Origin: Polyporus tsugae
Lineage: Eukaryota; Basidiomycota; Agaricomycetes; Polyporales; Polyporaceae
Reading direction: 5' to 3'
NCBI GenBank assembly: GCA_024305745.1
Contig: JAHRBS010000014.1
Coordinates: 255,501-319,500 of the forward strand
Length of the DNA stretch: 64,000 bases
A program made the translations under genes and the position numbers. Positions 25,225 to 37,360 of this stretch are shown here, piece by piece (within the stretch, counting starts at the first letter, position 1; each line of letters starts with the position of its first letter). Below the pieces are notes generated by a model. That model did not search any database. It had not been told where the DNA came from and worked only from the letters and a program-made list of their open reading frames with translations.

Positions 25225-28200
25225 GACAGGGAGGTAGTGTTTCCCCATAGGACCGCGTAGAGAGATTATAAACCGCCTATAGCCGCCTACACCATCATAG
25301 CCGACGCTACACCGATGCACCGCATAGTAGCTGCGTAAGGGGATGCACATTGCGAACGTCACGACGGGCAGAGGGCCTGTGTGTCCGTGTGGGAGAAACA
25401 CCTGTGTTTCCCTTCTTCCCCCCCCCCCCAGAAACACAGGTCTGTCCGTCGTGCGTAGCAAAGCGCAGTGCCAATAATTGTCCAGCATCCAGGTATACTG
25501 GAGAACAAGAGACATACCTGAACTACATTCAACGCTTTATTCTGTACAGACGACGGACTTTCTATGCCGGCGACTGTATCAATGAGGTAGGTAAGCGATC
25601 AAGCGGGGTACGGCTATAGGATGGACAGAACAATGGATCAGCAGCGTGGTCAGCGAGAACGGCGTTCCGTGGCCGGATGCAAATCGTACCACCCACATTG
25701 ACTGCGCAAACCGCCGAGCGGGACCGCTGCACAGAGGCATTTGTGACACGTGGCCCACTCCGAAAGACCACTCCAAGAGTTCAAACGTCGAATCAGACTC
25801 ACTGTGTTCTGCTAGGCTAGATACACGTCAGCAGAAGGGTTTCCAGACGCGAACATGCAAGACCGTACATACGGTACTGGGTCGCAGCGAAGCGGACTGT
25901 GTACTCAACGCCGTGAGTAAGACGCAACTTGCTAGTGACAAGTGAAGCAGGACTCGATATCCTCTTCACTGCCCTGCCAAGCCCTCCATTCCACATTCAT
26001 TTAGAGCTTACCGTCAGTCGCTGTGTGGTACGGATTGAGAGATTTTTCTGAAAGTATACTCACCGCACCATCTCTTCGGTTACGGTACAGCGGACGACGG
26101 CCGGACAGGGGCAGAGACATTCTCATCGACGTCGAGGGCACCATTGACCATGGTCGAAAGAGGACTGGGAGGCCCGATGAAATTTGCTAACGCCACTATC
26201 CGCGTGTCGCAGTGCAGCGGAATTGAAACGCAAAGAATTGTTCCAATTTGATATCCACGGAGGATCGGGTCGGCGAAGTACTCACAAGGCATGAGTGCAT
26301 GAGCGGCGGCCATCTCGGAGAAGCGTGACTTGAAGAGGCCCCGATACGAGTACGCCACCCACCCCACGAGTAACCACCTTGTTCGGTTGCCCGTTAGCGA
26401 CCGATCAAACCGCGCGCACCCACAAACTCACCTAATCCACTGTTATATCTCAGATAATTTTTCCCGATGGCGGGAAGGCGACTGATAAAATTAAGATGGA
26501 CATCGGGTCATTGGGAGGACAGAGGTCGATGGGACAAAGAAGGCGGCGTAGGAGACACCTGTCTCTTGCTCGGCTTCAAACAACCCTTTCAAGGCTTAAG
26601 TGACGTAGCGGATGTGAAGATCGTTCGATCTAGTCATTCAGATCGTCACATTGAAACAGGAGGTCAGTGAAGGTGAAGACTTGCCTTGTCACCTCGTACA
26701 TGAAGGACGACGGATCTGAGATGATCGCGAACGATCGAAGACGCAAGCCGAACTACACAACGTCCAGGTGAGTATAAAACGCCGAACCAAGAAGGAAAGT
26801 ACAGTGACGTACATAACCCCGGGTCTCGACTGCGTACTGCAGCTTGCCTTCCCTCCGAAACAACCATGCGCGGGTCAGGCCAGCGTCACCAGCTGACAGA
26901 CAACGCTCCGCAAAGGAACATCATCCGTTTCCGCTCGCGATTCAGACGGTGAGCGTCACAATCCCAAGTCATCTCAGCCCACTTTCGATAGGTGAACGCG
27001 CCAAGAGATCCGCGAAAGGGGGGGAGCGAAGGGTCCGATCACGGAGACTTCCTGAATCTCTTCTCGGAGCGCCACGGTCCGTGAACCTTGGGGAGCGTCG
27101 AATAGAATCGTTCCAGTCAGCTGAACGCACCTTCACTCCGACTCCGCTATTCGCGCGGGGAGCGCTGCACTCTTGGAAATCGAAGAAGACGTATTAGGAA
27201 CAACGCGAGAGATGGCGCAGACGCCGCGGGCAGTGCTGGCACGCATGGGTCCAAGGGTCCAAGGATTCTGAGCGCAGAGGGTCCTGGTCAAGGCTGTTTA
27301 GCCTCCGACACGTTCGGGAGTTGGTGAGCTCGCTCAAGAAGCTGCACGCGTGGGTTTACTCACCTGTCCTGTCGACTGCCCGTCGACCGCCTCTCCATGC
27401 TTGACGGATAAGCTCTGACAAGTGGAACAGATTCCCTGTATCATCTCAGCACAGGGGCTGCCCCTTGCCGACAATCTGCCAACGTGCCATCGTCACCCCA
27501 GCGGCAGGTGTCATCACTGACAGTACTGCTGGCAATGTTTGCGTTGCACGCCCGCGGGGAAGACGGTCTGAGTCTGCCAGCGATACTAGGCACCGCGAAC
27601 GCCGCGAGGCATGCGGACTGCGGCGATAATCGCAGATCATCCGCAGGGGAAAGATAGGATCGGATGACGACGACGGACAGAATCGAAGCAACCCAATTCA
27701 GAACCAGAACCTCGCGTGGACCGAAAGGCGTGACGTACTGGGGATTCGGTCCATATACTGCCACATTCCGACCCTGCCTCTCGACCCTCTCCTTTGGCGC
27801 GACGTCTGACGAACACGCGACCGGCCATCACTGTGAGGAGAAGGTGTATAATTAGAGTGGACGATGGCGGCCAGCGTGAGTTCATGATGCGCCTCGAACG
27901 CGAATGAATCTGGACCAGCATCAGGCGGAGGGGGAGGGGCTGACTGCTGACGGTCTTGGGAGCTGCTTTGAACGAACGTCCGATTATCCCTCGTGGTGTC
28001 TCGTGAGAGGGGATGAGGGGCTCAGGGGGTGGCAGGATGGAGCTAGTGGTTTTGAGAACCTGCGAGATGAGTGCCGATATTTGCGAATTGAAAGAGCAGC
28101 GAGAGGCGTCTTGGCCAGCTAGTAGAACGAGGGTGCAGAAGCAGGTGGCGTATGGTGCAATCGAAGGCTGAGCGATGGTGAGTTGATCCGATCTGCTAGT

Positions 28201-28299
28201 CACGAATGGAGGATAGGATTGAGGTCGTGTCGAGCGAGGCTCTCTGAGAGGAGCGGGAGTTGAGCGGGGGTTGAGCGGGAGTTGAAGAAGTATCAGTAG
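25225..28299. other. Intergenic 3.1 kb, no gene recognised
   Basis: Contains the hydrolase promoter side. A hairpin-capable site consists of CCTGTGTTTC at 25401-25410 and GAAACACAGG at 25431-25440, around a run of 12 C (25418-25429). Open frames on both strands (for example 27637-28203 minus) match no family I know. Confidence 0.45.
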
Positions 28300-29445
28300 C
28301 CTGTAGGGCAGGGTTGGAAGCTATCAAGCCCCATATCGAGGTGGATGAGGATGATGGTAAAGCGCGCCCCTCCTTGTGCTTCGCAAGTTGGCTGTTCTGA
28401 TGCGCGTACACCGTAGTCGCAACTGTCGAGGTCGACATGGCTTGGTTGAATGAACAATGGCAACGTCTGAGCAGCTTGCCAACACGAGCACTGAGGATGT
28501 CGGCAATGACGGGCACTGGAGTAGTCTCGAAACACAGAATGGTCAATGTAAGTAGTATCCGTACCGGCCACGATGCTGACCCCTCGGAAGAAACAGCCTC
28601 CTGCGAGGCTCCTGGGAGGTTGGGGCGTCCAAATCTACGCGGACTTCCCGGCCCGGGCCCCTGCTCGTTAGCAGACTGCTATCGAGGACGGCGCCCTAGC
28701 CTTAGGACCTCTGGCTCAGGACACCCACACCAGGAGGTACACTACTAATAAGTAGTACGTAAAGGTGCACAGAAGTGTCTCTTGCACTCACAATCTGCGG
28801 CTGGATTGTGCTCCTTTGCCTTTGTCGTGCTTGACTAAGTTGTTATGTAGGCGCCAGGGTATCCCACACTGCGAATAACTCCCTCAAGTTCGCATGTTAA
28901 TAACCTTGGTTAACAACGTGTGTTAATAACGTTTGCGAATAACCTATAGGTTGTTTGCCCCACCGTACTCGGGCCGGACCGCGTCGTTCGACCCCGCGGG
29001 CAACCGCATCGCGACGGCGTCCGATGACAGTGGCAGCGTGCGGATCTGGAAGGTCATGATCACCGAGACGGGCGAGGAGCTCATCACGCTTCGTGAGCAC
29101 CACGGGCCAGTGTTGGTCGTCTCGTTCTCTCCGGGGGACGGGAAGCACATCTTGTCTGGGTCGAGCGACTCGCCGACGCTGAAGATCTGCGACTCGTTTA
29201 CCGGAGAGCGGGTGGTCGCACTGGAGCCTGGAGGGCTGGCACGACAGCATGATCAACTCGGCGACGTTCTCGTCTGACGGCAGATTCGTCGCGTCTGCGT
29301 CCCCTGACAACCCTGTGTGGTTGTGGCGCAGGAGCGATGGCACGAACTTAAAGATGTTCAACGAACACAATGACAACGTGACGAGTCGCGGAGATCTTCC
29401 GCCATCGCGTCCCACTCTTGTCTCGAACAAGCTGAAGTTTCCACT
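28300..29445 (+). pseudogene. Relic of an N-domain/WD40 gene (copy C type)
   Basis: Two blocks are closely similar at DNA level to copy C. Block one (28300-28605) matches 18095-18390: the end of the 76-nt exon, its intron, the VEVDMAWLN exon and the following intron start. It contains a 5-nt insertion that shifts the frame. Block two (28970-29395) matches 19031-19430, WD40 repeats 5 to 8, with a 13-bp insertion near 29228 that shifts the frame and a premature end at 29449. The N-domain and WD40 repeats 1-4 are missing. About 365 bp of unrelated DNA occupies their place. No intact product is possible. Confidence 0.85.
28606..28969. other. Unrelated insert inside the WD40 relic
   Basis: About 365 bp replacing the first half of the propeller. 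It holds repeated gTTAATAAC/gcGAATAAC words near 28873-28943 and a CCCGGCCCGGGCCCC GC block. No terminal inverted repeat or open frame was identified, so it may be a deletion-linked filler or a fragment of an unknown element. Confidence 0.5.
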
Positions 29446-29449
29446 GTAG

Positions 29450-30881
29450 TATAGCTTTTAGAGGACGAGGAGATGTTTTGGATTTGTCGAATACTCCACA
29501 TTTCAGGATCAATTCACATCAAATTAACATTCACCTTGTGATCGCGCTACCCTCGACCGTCGCAGCATATTAATGTGGGGAGAGCACGCCGAGGCCCTGG
29601 CGAAGACTGTATGACAATCCCCGCCCCCGCAACAAAATGTAACCCGGGGTGCACAGCCAACTCTGCAGCGCAGTCGAAGGTCGGCCGTCAGTCGCGCGCA
29701 TATTGACACTCACGTCAAACATACAAGTTTTACAACGCACTCGCAGTGCAGGATTTCGTACTCGTGCCCGTTATAGCGACCGTAGGCGACGACGACGTCG
29801 GAGACACTACGTTCCAGCCGCTGAGGCTGGGCCCGGACCTTTCCTCCCCTCGAGCACCTGGGCCTCGCAAACCCATCGAGGCAGATCGCCACTCCCATAC
29901 GGTCGGGACAAACTCCGGAACGCACACGTGCGACAGGAAGACCGCGAAGAGAAGCCGAAGCTCTCTGTTGCTTCTGCCAAACGCGCGCAGGGAAGGTGAA
30001 GTTTTGAAGCCGAACCTGAGATTCGCAAGGTTCATCTGCAGGTGCCAGGCTGAGCCTGACATCCGGGGCGCAGTGCACAGCCAGGTGGCGTTCGAGCGAC
30101 CGGCCCCTTTACTGTAACTGTAACTGGAAGTCAGCGTACCGCAAAGCTCGGGTAGAAAACTCACCACGCGGAACAGATATGGACAAACGCGACCATATGC
30201 ATGCGTAGCAGTCCAAATCCAGCACACACACGGCGTATCATGTAGAATACTAGATTCCGGTACACGCACGCAGGAGCGAAATGTACGAGTACCGGTATGT
30301 GATGTCTGTAAATAACGCCGACAAGTGGGTGCAGGAGTCTGACGACGGGAAGGTGGCGGTACGGGAAAGGGGCGGAAAAGAGGACAAGACGGAAGAGGTC
30401 GAAGACAGGAAAGCAGAGGAGTCCATTCCGAGCCAATGTCCAACATGCGTACAGTCGAAGCAGAAGAGGTCGTAAAGAGCGTTGTGCGTGTGTGCGTCTT
30501 GGTGTGTATGGTGTGGCGCCGGTGTGGCGTAACAGGGTACCGGGGGCGGATGAACGGGCGCCCGCGAGTGGGTGTCGGAAGGACATCGGGAAGCGGGGGA
30601 AGGAGTAGCAGGGATGTTAGGTGCCGGAACGGCGAGCATGGAGCATGCGAAAAATACAACGGGTGCGTAAGGTGCGGTGGGCATGCGAGCGACAGTGAGT
30701 CATAACAAAAATATTAGGGGATTGAACTTAACGAGTAGGAAGGGTTGTTAGGGCGGAGGTGCGTAGGGATAAGGTGACGGGGTAGGAAAGGTGGCGGCAA
30801 AGCGACGCAGACGATGAACGATCCACACAGGCCATAATACGCGAAAGCACGATGGGGCGGGACTGCGCGGAGATGTGCCGA
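29450..30881. other. Intergenic 1.4 kb, no gene recognised
   Basis: GC-rich, with long overlapping minus-strand open frames of biased composition (serine, proline and arginine rich) that resemble no family. Treated as non-coding or unknown. Confidence 0.4.
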
Positions 30882-32492
30882 CTAGCAGATCACGCAGCAG
30901 CGACCCTTGTCCTCCCACCCATCCCCACTCGAGTTCCGCCGGTGACCCGCGCTGCCACCTAGACGGTTGTGCTGGTGACTTGAGTGCGCGGGTACACCTT
31001 CACGCATGAGCATGCTCGCACGAGTAGCCGCCTCGAACACGTCGTCCACACCTTCGATCTTCAGGGCGGAGCACTCCTTGTATGCTCGCGCGCCGATCGC
31101 TTGTGCGACCCTCTCAGCCTGCTCTCGTGATACATAGGCCGAGTAATTAGGTGAGCCTGAATTTAGCATTAGAACGTTAAGCGTATTCCGCATGAGACTG
31201 TTTACAATCAATCAAACAATCAAGTACGCACCAGGAGCCGGCCGCAGATCTGATTTGCATCCTACAAGAATGACGGGGATCGCCGGGCCACAGATTGAAC
31301 GGACCTCCTCAATCCACTGTTCGTGCACAGAACGGTCAGGTGCGCGCCCATGCGATCCATAACGGAGTGTAACGTACTTTGACCGTTACGTTGTCAAGCG
31401 AGTCGGGCGTATCGATGGCGAATGCGATGAGAATAACGTGCGACTTGGAGTAGGACATTGGTCGTAGTCGTTCATATTCCTCCTGGCCACTGTCGCGAAG
31501 CAGTGGTAAGTATAACTGACACCGCCGACCATCGCGCGACAATGGTCGCCCCTGGGGGATCCGTGCTCCAAAAGAGAAGCACTCGTGCGTTCAGCGAGAC
31601 CGGCCTCAGAACGCGACGGAACAGTGAGGGCTGAAACAGCACCGCTACCCCGATCGCCTGTCTGGGACTGCTGTCGTACGCGAAGCTCTCCGGACAGGCG
31701 TCCAGACGCAAACCAAATCGAACAGGCAATCCATGTTCCGTTCTTCATGTGGCGCTGCGAATGCTATATGGAGGACAACGGACTGACGCCCCGGAGTTTC
31801 GACGTCTTGGAATGAAACAGACACGAAAGTCCGGCGTGCGTGTGCACGGCCGGGAAGCCATTTTGACTCGTCACTCACACAACAGGACGGCGGTCCGACT
31901 TCTCGCGTCCTTCTCTGACATCAGCAGTCGGAGAGAGCAGACGCGAGAATGGAGATCGCCATTGTTGGCAACAGAACACGGAACGCCTGGCTGCGGCGGA
32001 AAATCGCAAGGCTTGCGGTTGCATGGGGGACGCGCGGTGGGTGGAAGGATCATTGGAGGTAAACGACTCACGCGGTATCCCATAGTGCAAGCTGAACGGC
32101 CTTGCCGTCTAACCGAATCTCGGCGACGTAGTTCTCGAAGATAGCTGGGGATGGGGCTAGCCTTAGGGGTCGTTCCAACGGTGTATTGTGTAACACTCAC
32201 TGGGTTGCTGCATGAACGCCGGCTCGGGTCAGGACGACAAATGCGAAGAGCGGAGAGAGGCGACGCACGTATTCCTTGGGGAATTCACCGAGCGCAAATG
32301 AGCATAGCAAAGACGTTTTGCCACAGGCACCTGGAGGGCAAGAATATGAGTCGGAGTCAATGGGAACAGGTCCACAGCACGCACCGTCGCCGACAATGAC
32401 AAGCTTTCTCCTGATCTGTCAAGGAGTACAAAGTGAGAGACCTGGTCGCGCAGTAGGGTGTGGTTGGCACGCACAGGGTTTTGGGAGGACAT
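30882..32492 (-). CDS. Rho-family small GTPase
   Basis: Membrane-anchored molecular switch of the Rho type, which in fungi controls actin, polarity and wall synthesis. The ATG at 32492 opens a six-codon exon (MSSQNP), then [10 protein letters not shown] joins ACGKTSLLC to complete the G1 loop GDGACGKT. Next come [10 protein letters not shown], the switch I part [24 protein letters not shown] plus [18 protein letters not shown] (G3), a segment ending [30 protein letters not shown] followed by CKSD (G4, usually TKxD or CKxD), and KECSAL (G5). A Rho-type tail ends in the CAAX box CVIC, predicted to be prenylated. At least six short introns. The switch regions look functional. The G5 neighbourhood and tail are diverged from canonical Rho1, so the subfamily is uncertain. 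Confidence 0.85.
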
Positions 32493-33195
32493 GGGCGTGA
32501 GGGGCGGGGATCCGGGGAGAGCTGAGTCTGGTAGGCGTGTGCGTGGATGCTGCGGGTGGTGCGGGGACGTCAAGGGGCCGCTGCGGGGGGAGGAGGGGGA
32601 CGAGGAGATGGAGGAGTGGAGAGAAGGGGTAGAAAGGGCGACAGCTTGCGCTCGATGATTACGTAACCAGGCGGTGTCGCCCGGCGCGTCATGAATTCTT
32701 CTCTCGCTCGGGCTCGCTGGCGCTGTCTGCTAACCTCTCATCACCACCCTGGCCCTCTCTGGCCGCGCTCTATCCCACCCATGTCCTGCCAATTTTTGCT
32801 GTCTGTCCGTCGTGTTCTCAGGCAGACACTTCATGCCCGCCTCCGATGTGTCTTCATGGCCCAATCTCACAGAGAGCACTCTTCTGGCGTTCACAGACTT
32901 TGTTGGCCGCGAGCTGCCGCGGTACCGCAATCCGGTCCTTCGTCTCTCCCGGCTTCGCTTGTCTGCTGCGGCTCCTCACGACCTTGGCTTCTCTCCTGTG
33001 GCTTCTGACATTGCGTTATCTGCCGCCTTACCTTCGCAAAAGACATGAATCTTGTGATGAACGTTGACCATGAAACAACTATGAAGTTTGAACCGTCATG
33101 AACCTCGGCTACATGACTTCAATGTCCGACGTAAGTCCTCAACTGTCTCGACTCAAGCACAGTAACATAGATATCTCCATGGAGGCATTGGCCGT
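32493..33195. other. Intergenic, Rho GTPase promoter side
   Basis: Upstream of the minus-strand Rho-type gene and before the tRNA. CT-rich; no gene recognised. Confidence 0.5.
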
Positions 33196-33267
33196 GGGCT
33201 TATAGCTCAGTGGTAGAGCATACGATTGCAGATCGTGTTGTCCCGTGTTCGAACCACGGTGGGCCCT
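33196..33267 (+). tRNA. tRNA-Cys (GCA)
   Basis: A 72-nt cloverleaf. Acceptor stem GGGCTTA pairs with TGGGCCC (G-T wobbles), D-arm GCTC-GAGC, anticodon loop TTGCAGA with GCA, T-arm CCGTG-TTCGAAC-CACGG, discriminator T as expected for Cys. No intron. Internal A-box (TAGCTCAGTGGTAGAGC) and B-box (GTTCGAACC) are present. Confidence 0.95.
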
Positions 33268-34701
33268 CATTTTGCTCTACCTCCGTGGTTTCTTCTGAGG
33301 ACCCGCAAAACCGGACCCTGCGTTTGGTGCGTCACTTTGCCGCTATCGCGTTCGATTTGATGTTTAAGTAAAACGACGATCCCGTCGTGGCAGCCCCCCC
33401 AAAATCACTACGGGTCAATTTGACTCCACGAATGGAGTCAACCGTTTCTCTCCCGGTTGTCGTCGCCTGAGCAACAAGAGCGAAGGGACACTCATCAAGG
33501 TTACGTTAAGTTAGATGTCAACTTTCCGCCTGAGCCTCATTAATCCTGACCCCAACAGGTGGAACCTTGTTTCTCAGCCCCAAATCGTACGGATCCGGAT
33601 GGCATCTGTATTCGCCTCGCCCACCTACATCCCGCCTTCTCCGCGTTCCTCCATCAACTCCTCGGCGGTCGATAACATCTATGAAGTCCACAGCATGCGG
33701 GCGAGCGACTCTCGCCCGGTCCTCGTTACGGCGACATGGATAGAACGCTTCCTTGCGACTCTCTAGGCCCGCCCCGTGCGCTATGTCGCCCATTTTCTAC
33801 ACGTAAGCGCCGGCCACGCTGCGCCAGGACTTTTCATTCCCGTTCAGCTCGGCCAAGAGTCTCTTCCGAGCACCAGCCTGAGGTCTGGACCATACGCGGT
33901 CACCTCGGTCCTTCATACTTGACCGCGGCTGGTCGCAACGGGCTCGGCGATTGGTGGAGGTGTGTCACCAGTTGACCATCGAAGTACGTCTTCCATCGTC
34001 ACATATGCCGTTGAGAAGATAGGCAAGGCTGTTGACCCATTCGCCTTGGATCCCGTAGACCCCTGTTCGAGGCGCAAGCTTTCCGAAGGGTCAGGAAGGG
34101 TCGCACCGATTGACGGAAGGTTTCGTCTCGTGCTTCACCGGTTTCACCACTCGCCTTCGTTGCCGTCAGCGGCAAAAACGACGGCCCATTCCTGCGCTAC
34201 GCTCCGACATTGAAGGCGCTGATGCCCTCGAGCCTTGTGGATGTCGTTGCTTCCAGTTCGACACACGCAGTGCGGAAGGGCGGAGGCAGGAATAGAGCCA
34301 TCAGGTCGCGGTCTCTATGTTTGGCCCCTCCCACTCTTCACCCTTCTTCTCTGCGTTCTATTTATGACTCCTCCTTAGGCTCACCCTCACCAGCCCGAGT
34401 TTATACATCCGCTCGTTTATTTATCGATGGTTCTCTTTCAGTTGCTCATCGCTGTGCTCTCGGGAAACTCCCTTCCGCTCTGGCGCCGTAACATCAAGTA
34501 CGTGTCCCGCACCCTGTCGACGTGTCTCAGGTGTACAAGAAGTATGCCGAATTAGCTCTGCCTCGTACCGCGTGATCCGGTAAGCAGTTGTAAGCGTAAA
34601 ATGCATTCCATCCAGCCACAGCTTTTCCAGCCGAAATACTAGTACACTATCCATTCTACCCCTAGCTTTTCCCGCTTGTGAGAAGAAGCGGACCTGCATC
34701 A
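33268..34701. other. Intergenic 1.4 kb, no gene recognised
   Basis: Lies between tRNA-Cys and the 3' end of copy D. A few open frames (33515-33766 plus, 34421-34702 minus) lack recognisable domains; the latter directly follows the stop codon of copy D. Confidence 0.4.
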
Positions 34702-36931
34702 TTACACATCGACGGAGAGCGGGACTGGCCTTGCCTGATGGTGCGACGTCGACGCTAGGTAGACGTTGTCGCGCGAGAACGCGCGCCTGAAGACCGGGTC
34801 CCCGTACCCTGCATCGCCCTGCAGCGGGACATTCTGCTGCACCATGTCGTTACGCACGTCCCATATACAGGCTGCTGTGCCCTCAGACACCTCCGTGCCG
34901 TCCTTGCCGTTGGCCGAGCATGAGAGCGCGGTCACGGACCCGCCGTGTACACCTCTCGGTGGGTCGCAGTCCTGTCGCTTGCCCATCACCTTCTCGCCTG
35001 GCTTGGCCGTCCTCTCGCCGACGTCATCTCTGTGTCGCAGCACATTTATTTTGCCCTGAGGAGGAGACGCGGGTGAGCGCGCTGCGCCATGCGGCGGGAG
35101 CGCGAAGTCCTGCGGGGTCGACTGCATGCCCGACGAAGCTAGAAGAACAGATTACTAAAACCGACACTCGTTTAGCACGTGCTCGACGGCTCACCTTGTG
35201 GGGGGTCCGGGGAGTAGGAGGCCACTGGTGGGTTCTGAGGCACGTCTTCGTGGTACCTACAGGCTTCCTCGTCCCTGTCCCTGTCCGAAGTGTGCGCAGC
35301 GCCGTGATCGACACATACGGTTCCCACTGCGGCCATGATGCGCGTGCGACGTTACCTTCCATTACGATCAGGGTAAAACAGGGAACAAGGACATACCGCC
35401 ATGATCGTCCACTTCGACAGATGGTGACAACTCCATGAGCGCTGCAGGAATGTCGTCGGGGAACGTCATGTCCTTGGGTACCGAACATGAAACCATTACT
35501 ACTCGCCCGTACTACAAAAACCACTCTGGCCACTTACTCTGAACAACGCGGTGAGATCGAGGTCGGAGGCGATGGCGGTATCGACTTCGGAGGTCTATAT
35601 TTCAGGCATTAGTAATGATTCTGGTCCTTCCGTGAATACGAGGAGTCGTGACCAGAAGGTTGGGGGTGAACCTCGTCCGTCTGGCCGTGCCTCATCTCCC
35701 TCCACCCCCATCACCTGCGCGCGCAGGGCCCTCGTCTGTTGCCCTACTCCGGACGAGTTTTCCACTTCCTCTGTGTTCATACACATTCGAAGTCGAGGCA
35801 GTACATACCTGCAGAATATAGTTGAGGAGGTGGTTGACTGGATCGTACGCCTTAGTAAGACGTTTCGGGCATCAATATTCATCGCTCTCGATAAACAACG
35901 GTGGGACGTACGTCATGGCGTGCATGAGGTTCGGGCTCAACCTCGTACGGAGACAATCCCCCTCCGACCGAAATTGCATCTGGGCCCAGGTTGTCCGCCC
36001 CCCGGGGTGGCAGTTGGTGTGGTCCAGCGCGGGCTTGTATGGGTTCCTTCCACCAGATACGCCGTTTCATTTTGTAATAATGGATGAAAAGGCATTGGTC
36101 GGGCTCGTGGGTGGATATACCGGAAGAGGTATCATCGCCAGGGTACTGGAGACGATGATGTTCACTCACTTGTGTGGTGGGGCGACGGGGACCAGTCCTA
36201 TGGTAGGCGGTGGGAAGGGACTGGTTGGAGATGTAGACAGAGAACCCCACATTTTCGCCGAGCACGTATCCGTCCTTGTCGCGGAACACGCTCCCCTGGA
36301 ATGCCGCCACACTCCACTTCGTGGTCTTCACAGTTCCACAGACGAAGATGATGTCTTCAGGGCGAAGGCCAAGGCCCCAGCTGGTCAAGGCGTTGGCAAA
36401 CTCGAGCCAGGAATCGAAATTGTCGCGCATGTACTCGAAAATACGCCGCTTCGCTGAGATCCGTTCTCCGACTCCAGGGGTCTCGAGCGCCAGCAACGCA
36501 CCAGTTTCCGATTTGGTCTGGAACCGCCATCCCAAGCCAACTGATTCAGGTAGAAGAGAACTTGTTTTCGAAGGTGTTCGTCAGAGCAGCGCTGGGTATG
36601 GCAGAAATATCACTTACCAGCCGATCTGCGTTTCCTTGATGCTCCGGCTATGCACCACCGGTTGCATGATCTGATTTGATTTGGAGATCGAGTGGGTGGG
36701 CGGACAGAAATCTTCAAAGTCCCTGGGTACGTTCGTTTCTTGGTTGGTGGGATGGTCGGCGCCATTCATGGAGTTGAACAGAGGATGAAACTTGCCGTCC
36801 TTGAGCCATCCTACATCCCCAATAAACACCTCCCGACCGCTTCTCGAATCCGGCTCCGGAACCCAGAGGGGAAGGCCATGTCCCACGGAAAGGAGCTGGT
36901 TGGCGTAGATGTCCCAGGGTTTGGACGACAT
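34702..36931 (-). CDS. N-domain/WD40 family protein, copy D, propeller nearly lost
   Basis: About 568 residues from exons 36931-36618, 36560-35912, 35850-35809, 35594-35538, 35472-35397, 35326-35195 and 35138-34702, all GT-AG with consistent phases. The N-domain is well kept: WDIYANQLL, PLWVPEP, REVFIGDVGWL, LFNSM, KRRIFEYMRDNFDSW, EDIIFVCGTVKTTKWSVAAF, DQCLFIHYYKMKRR. The linker exons encode YDPVNHLLNYILQ, AIASDLDLTALF and FPDDIPAALMELSPSVEVDDHG. The last exon holds only one recognisable WD40-like repeat (VHGGSVTALSCSANG to ACIWDV) and part of another, then stops. The N-domain is therefore being kept without a propeller, or the gene is decaying. It sits inverted relative to copies A to C. 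Confidence 0.82.
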
Positions 36932-37360
36932 GAGTTGTGCGTTGGGCCGGGGGAGGGCCCGGGCACGTTAACGGTTGGAAGGTGCGCTGGATACTTCAAT
37001 AAGAGATCTAGAGAGATATTCACGGCAACACGCGTCCCGTATGATAGCCTATGATGCGTGGAAACGGCCGACCAATATTGGTACTAAGCGCTTGCGTAGA
37101 TTGGAAGGACCATCGTACATCTCTCCGCCATCTATGACACTATTACACAGAACCCTTCCTAAGTACTCAAACGAAGCGAACATTGCGCAAGACTTCCGCC
37201 GCATCCGAGCAGCTCTCTAACACGTGTGATATTTGAGCTACCAGTGACGTAACTGTGTTTTATAATACCCAACATCGTGACGTCCGCGATAGATGCGCAG
37301 TGACTCTCATGGTTGTGCATGCCTATGCAGACCGACTCGGAAACTCGAACGTCAGATATA
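36932..37360. other. Intergenic, promoter side of copy D
   Basis: No gene recognised; ends at the MITE. Confidence 0.5.

Noticed and set aside
27637..28203. 188-residue minus-strand open frame as a gene
   Set aside because: No recognisable motif; low-complexity Ser/Pro/Arg content typical of chance frames in GC-rich DNA.
29730..30659. 309-residue minus-strand open frame as a gene
   Set aside because: Biased His/Thr/Pro/Arg composition with no family resemblance; other frames are open over the same stretch.
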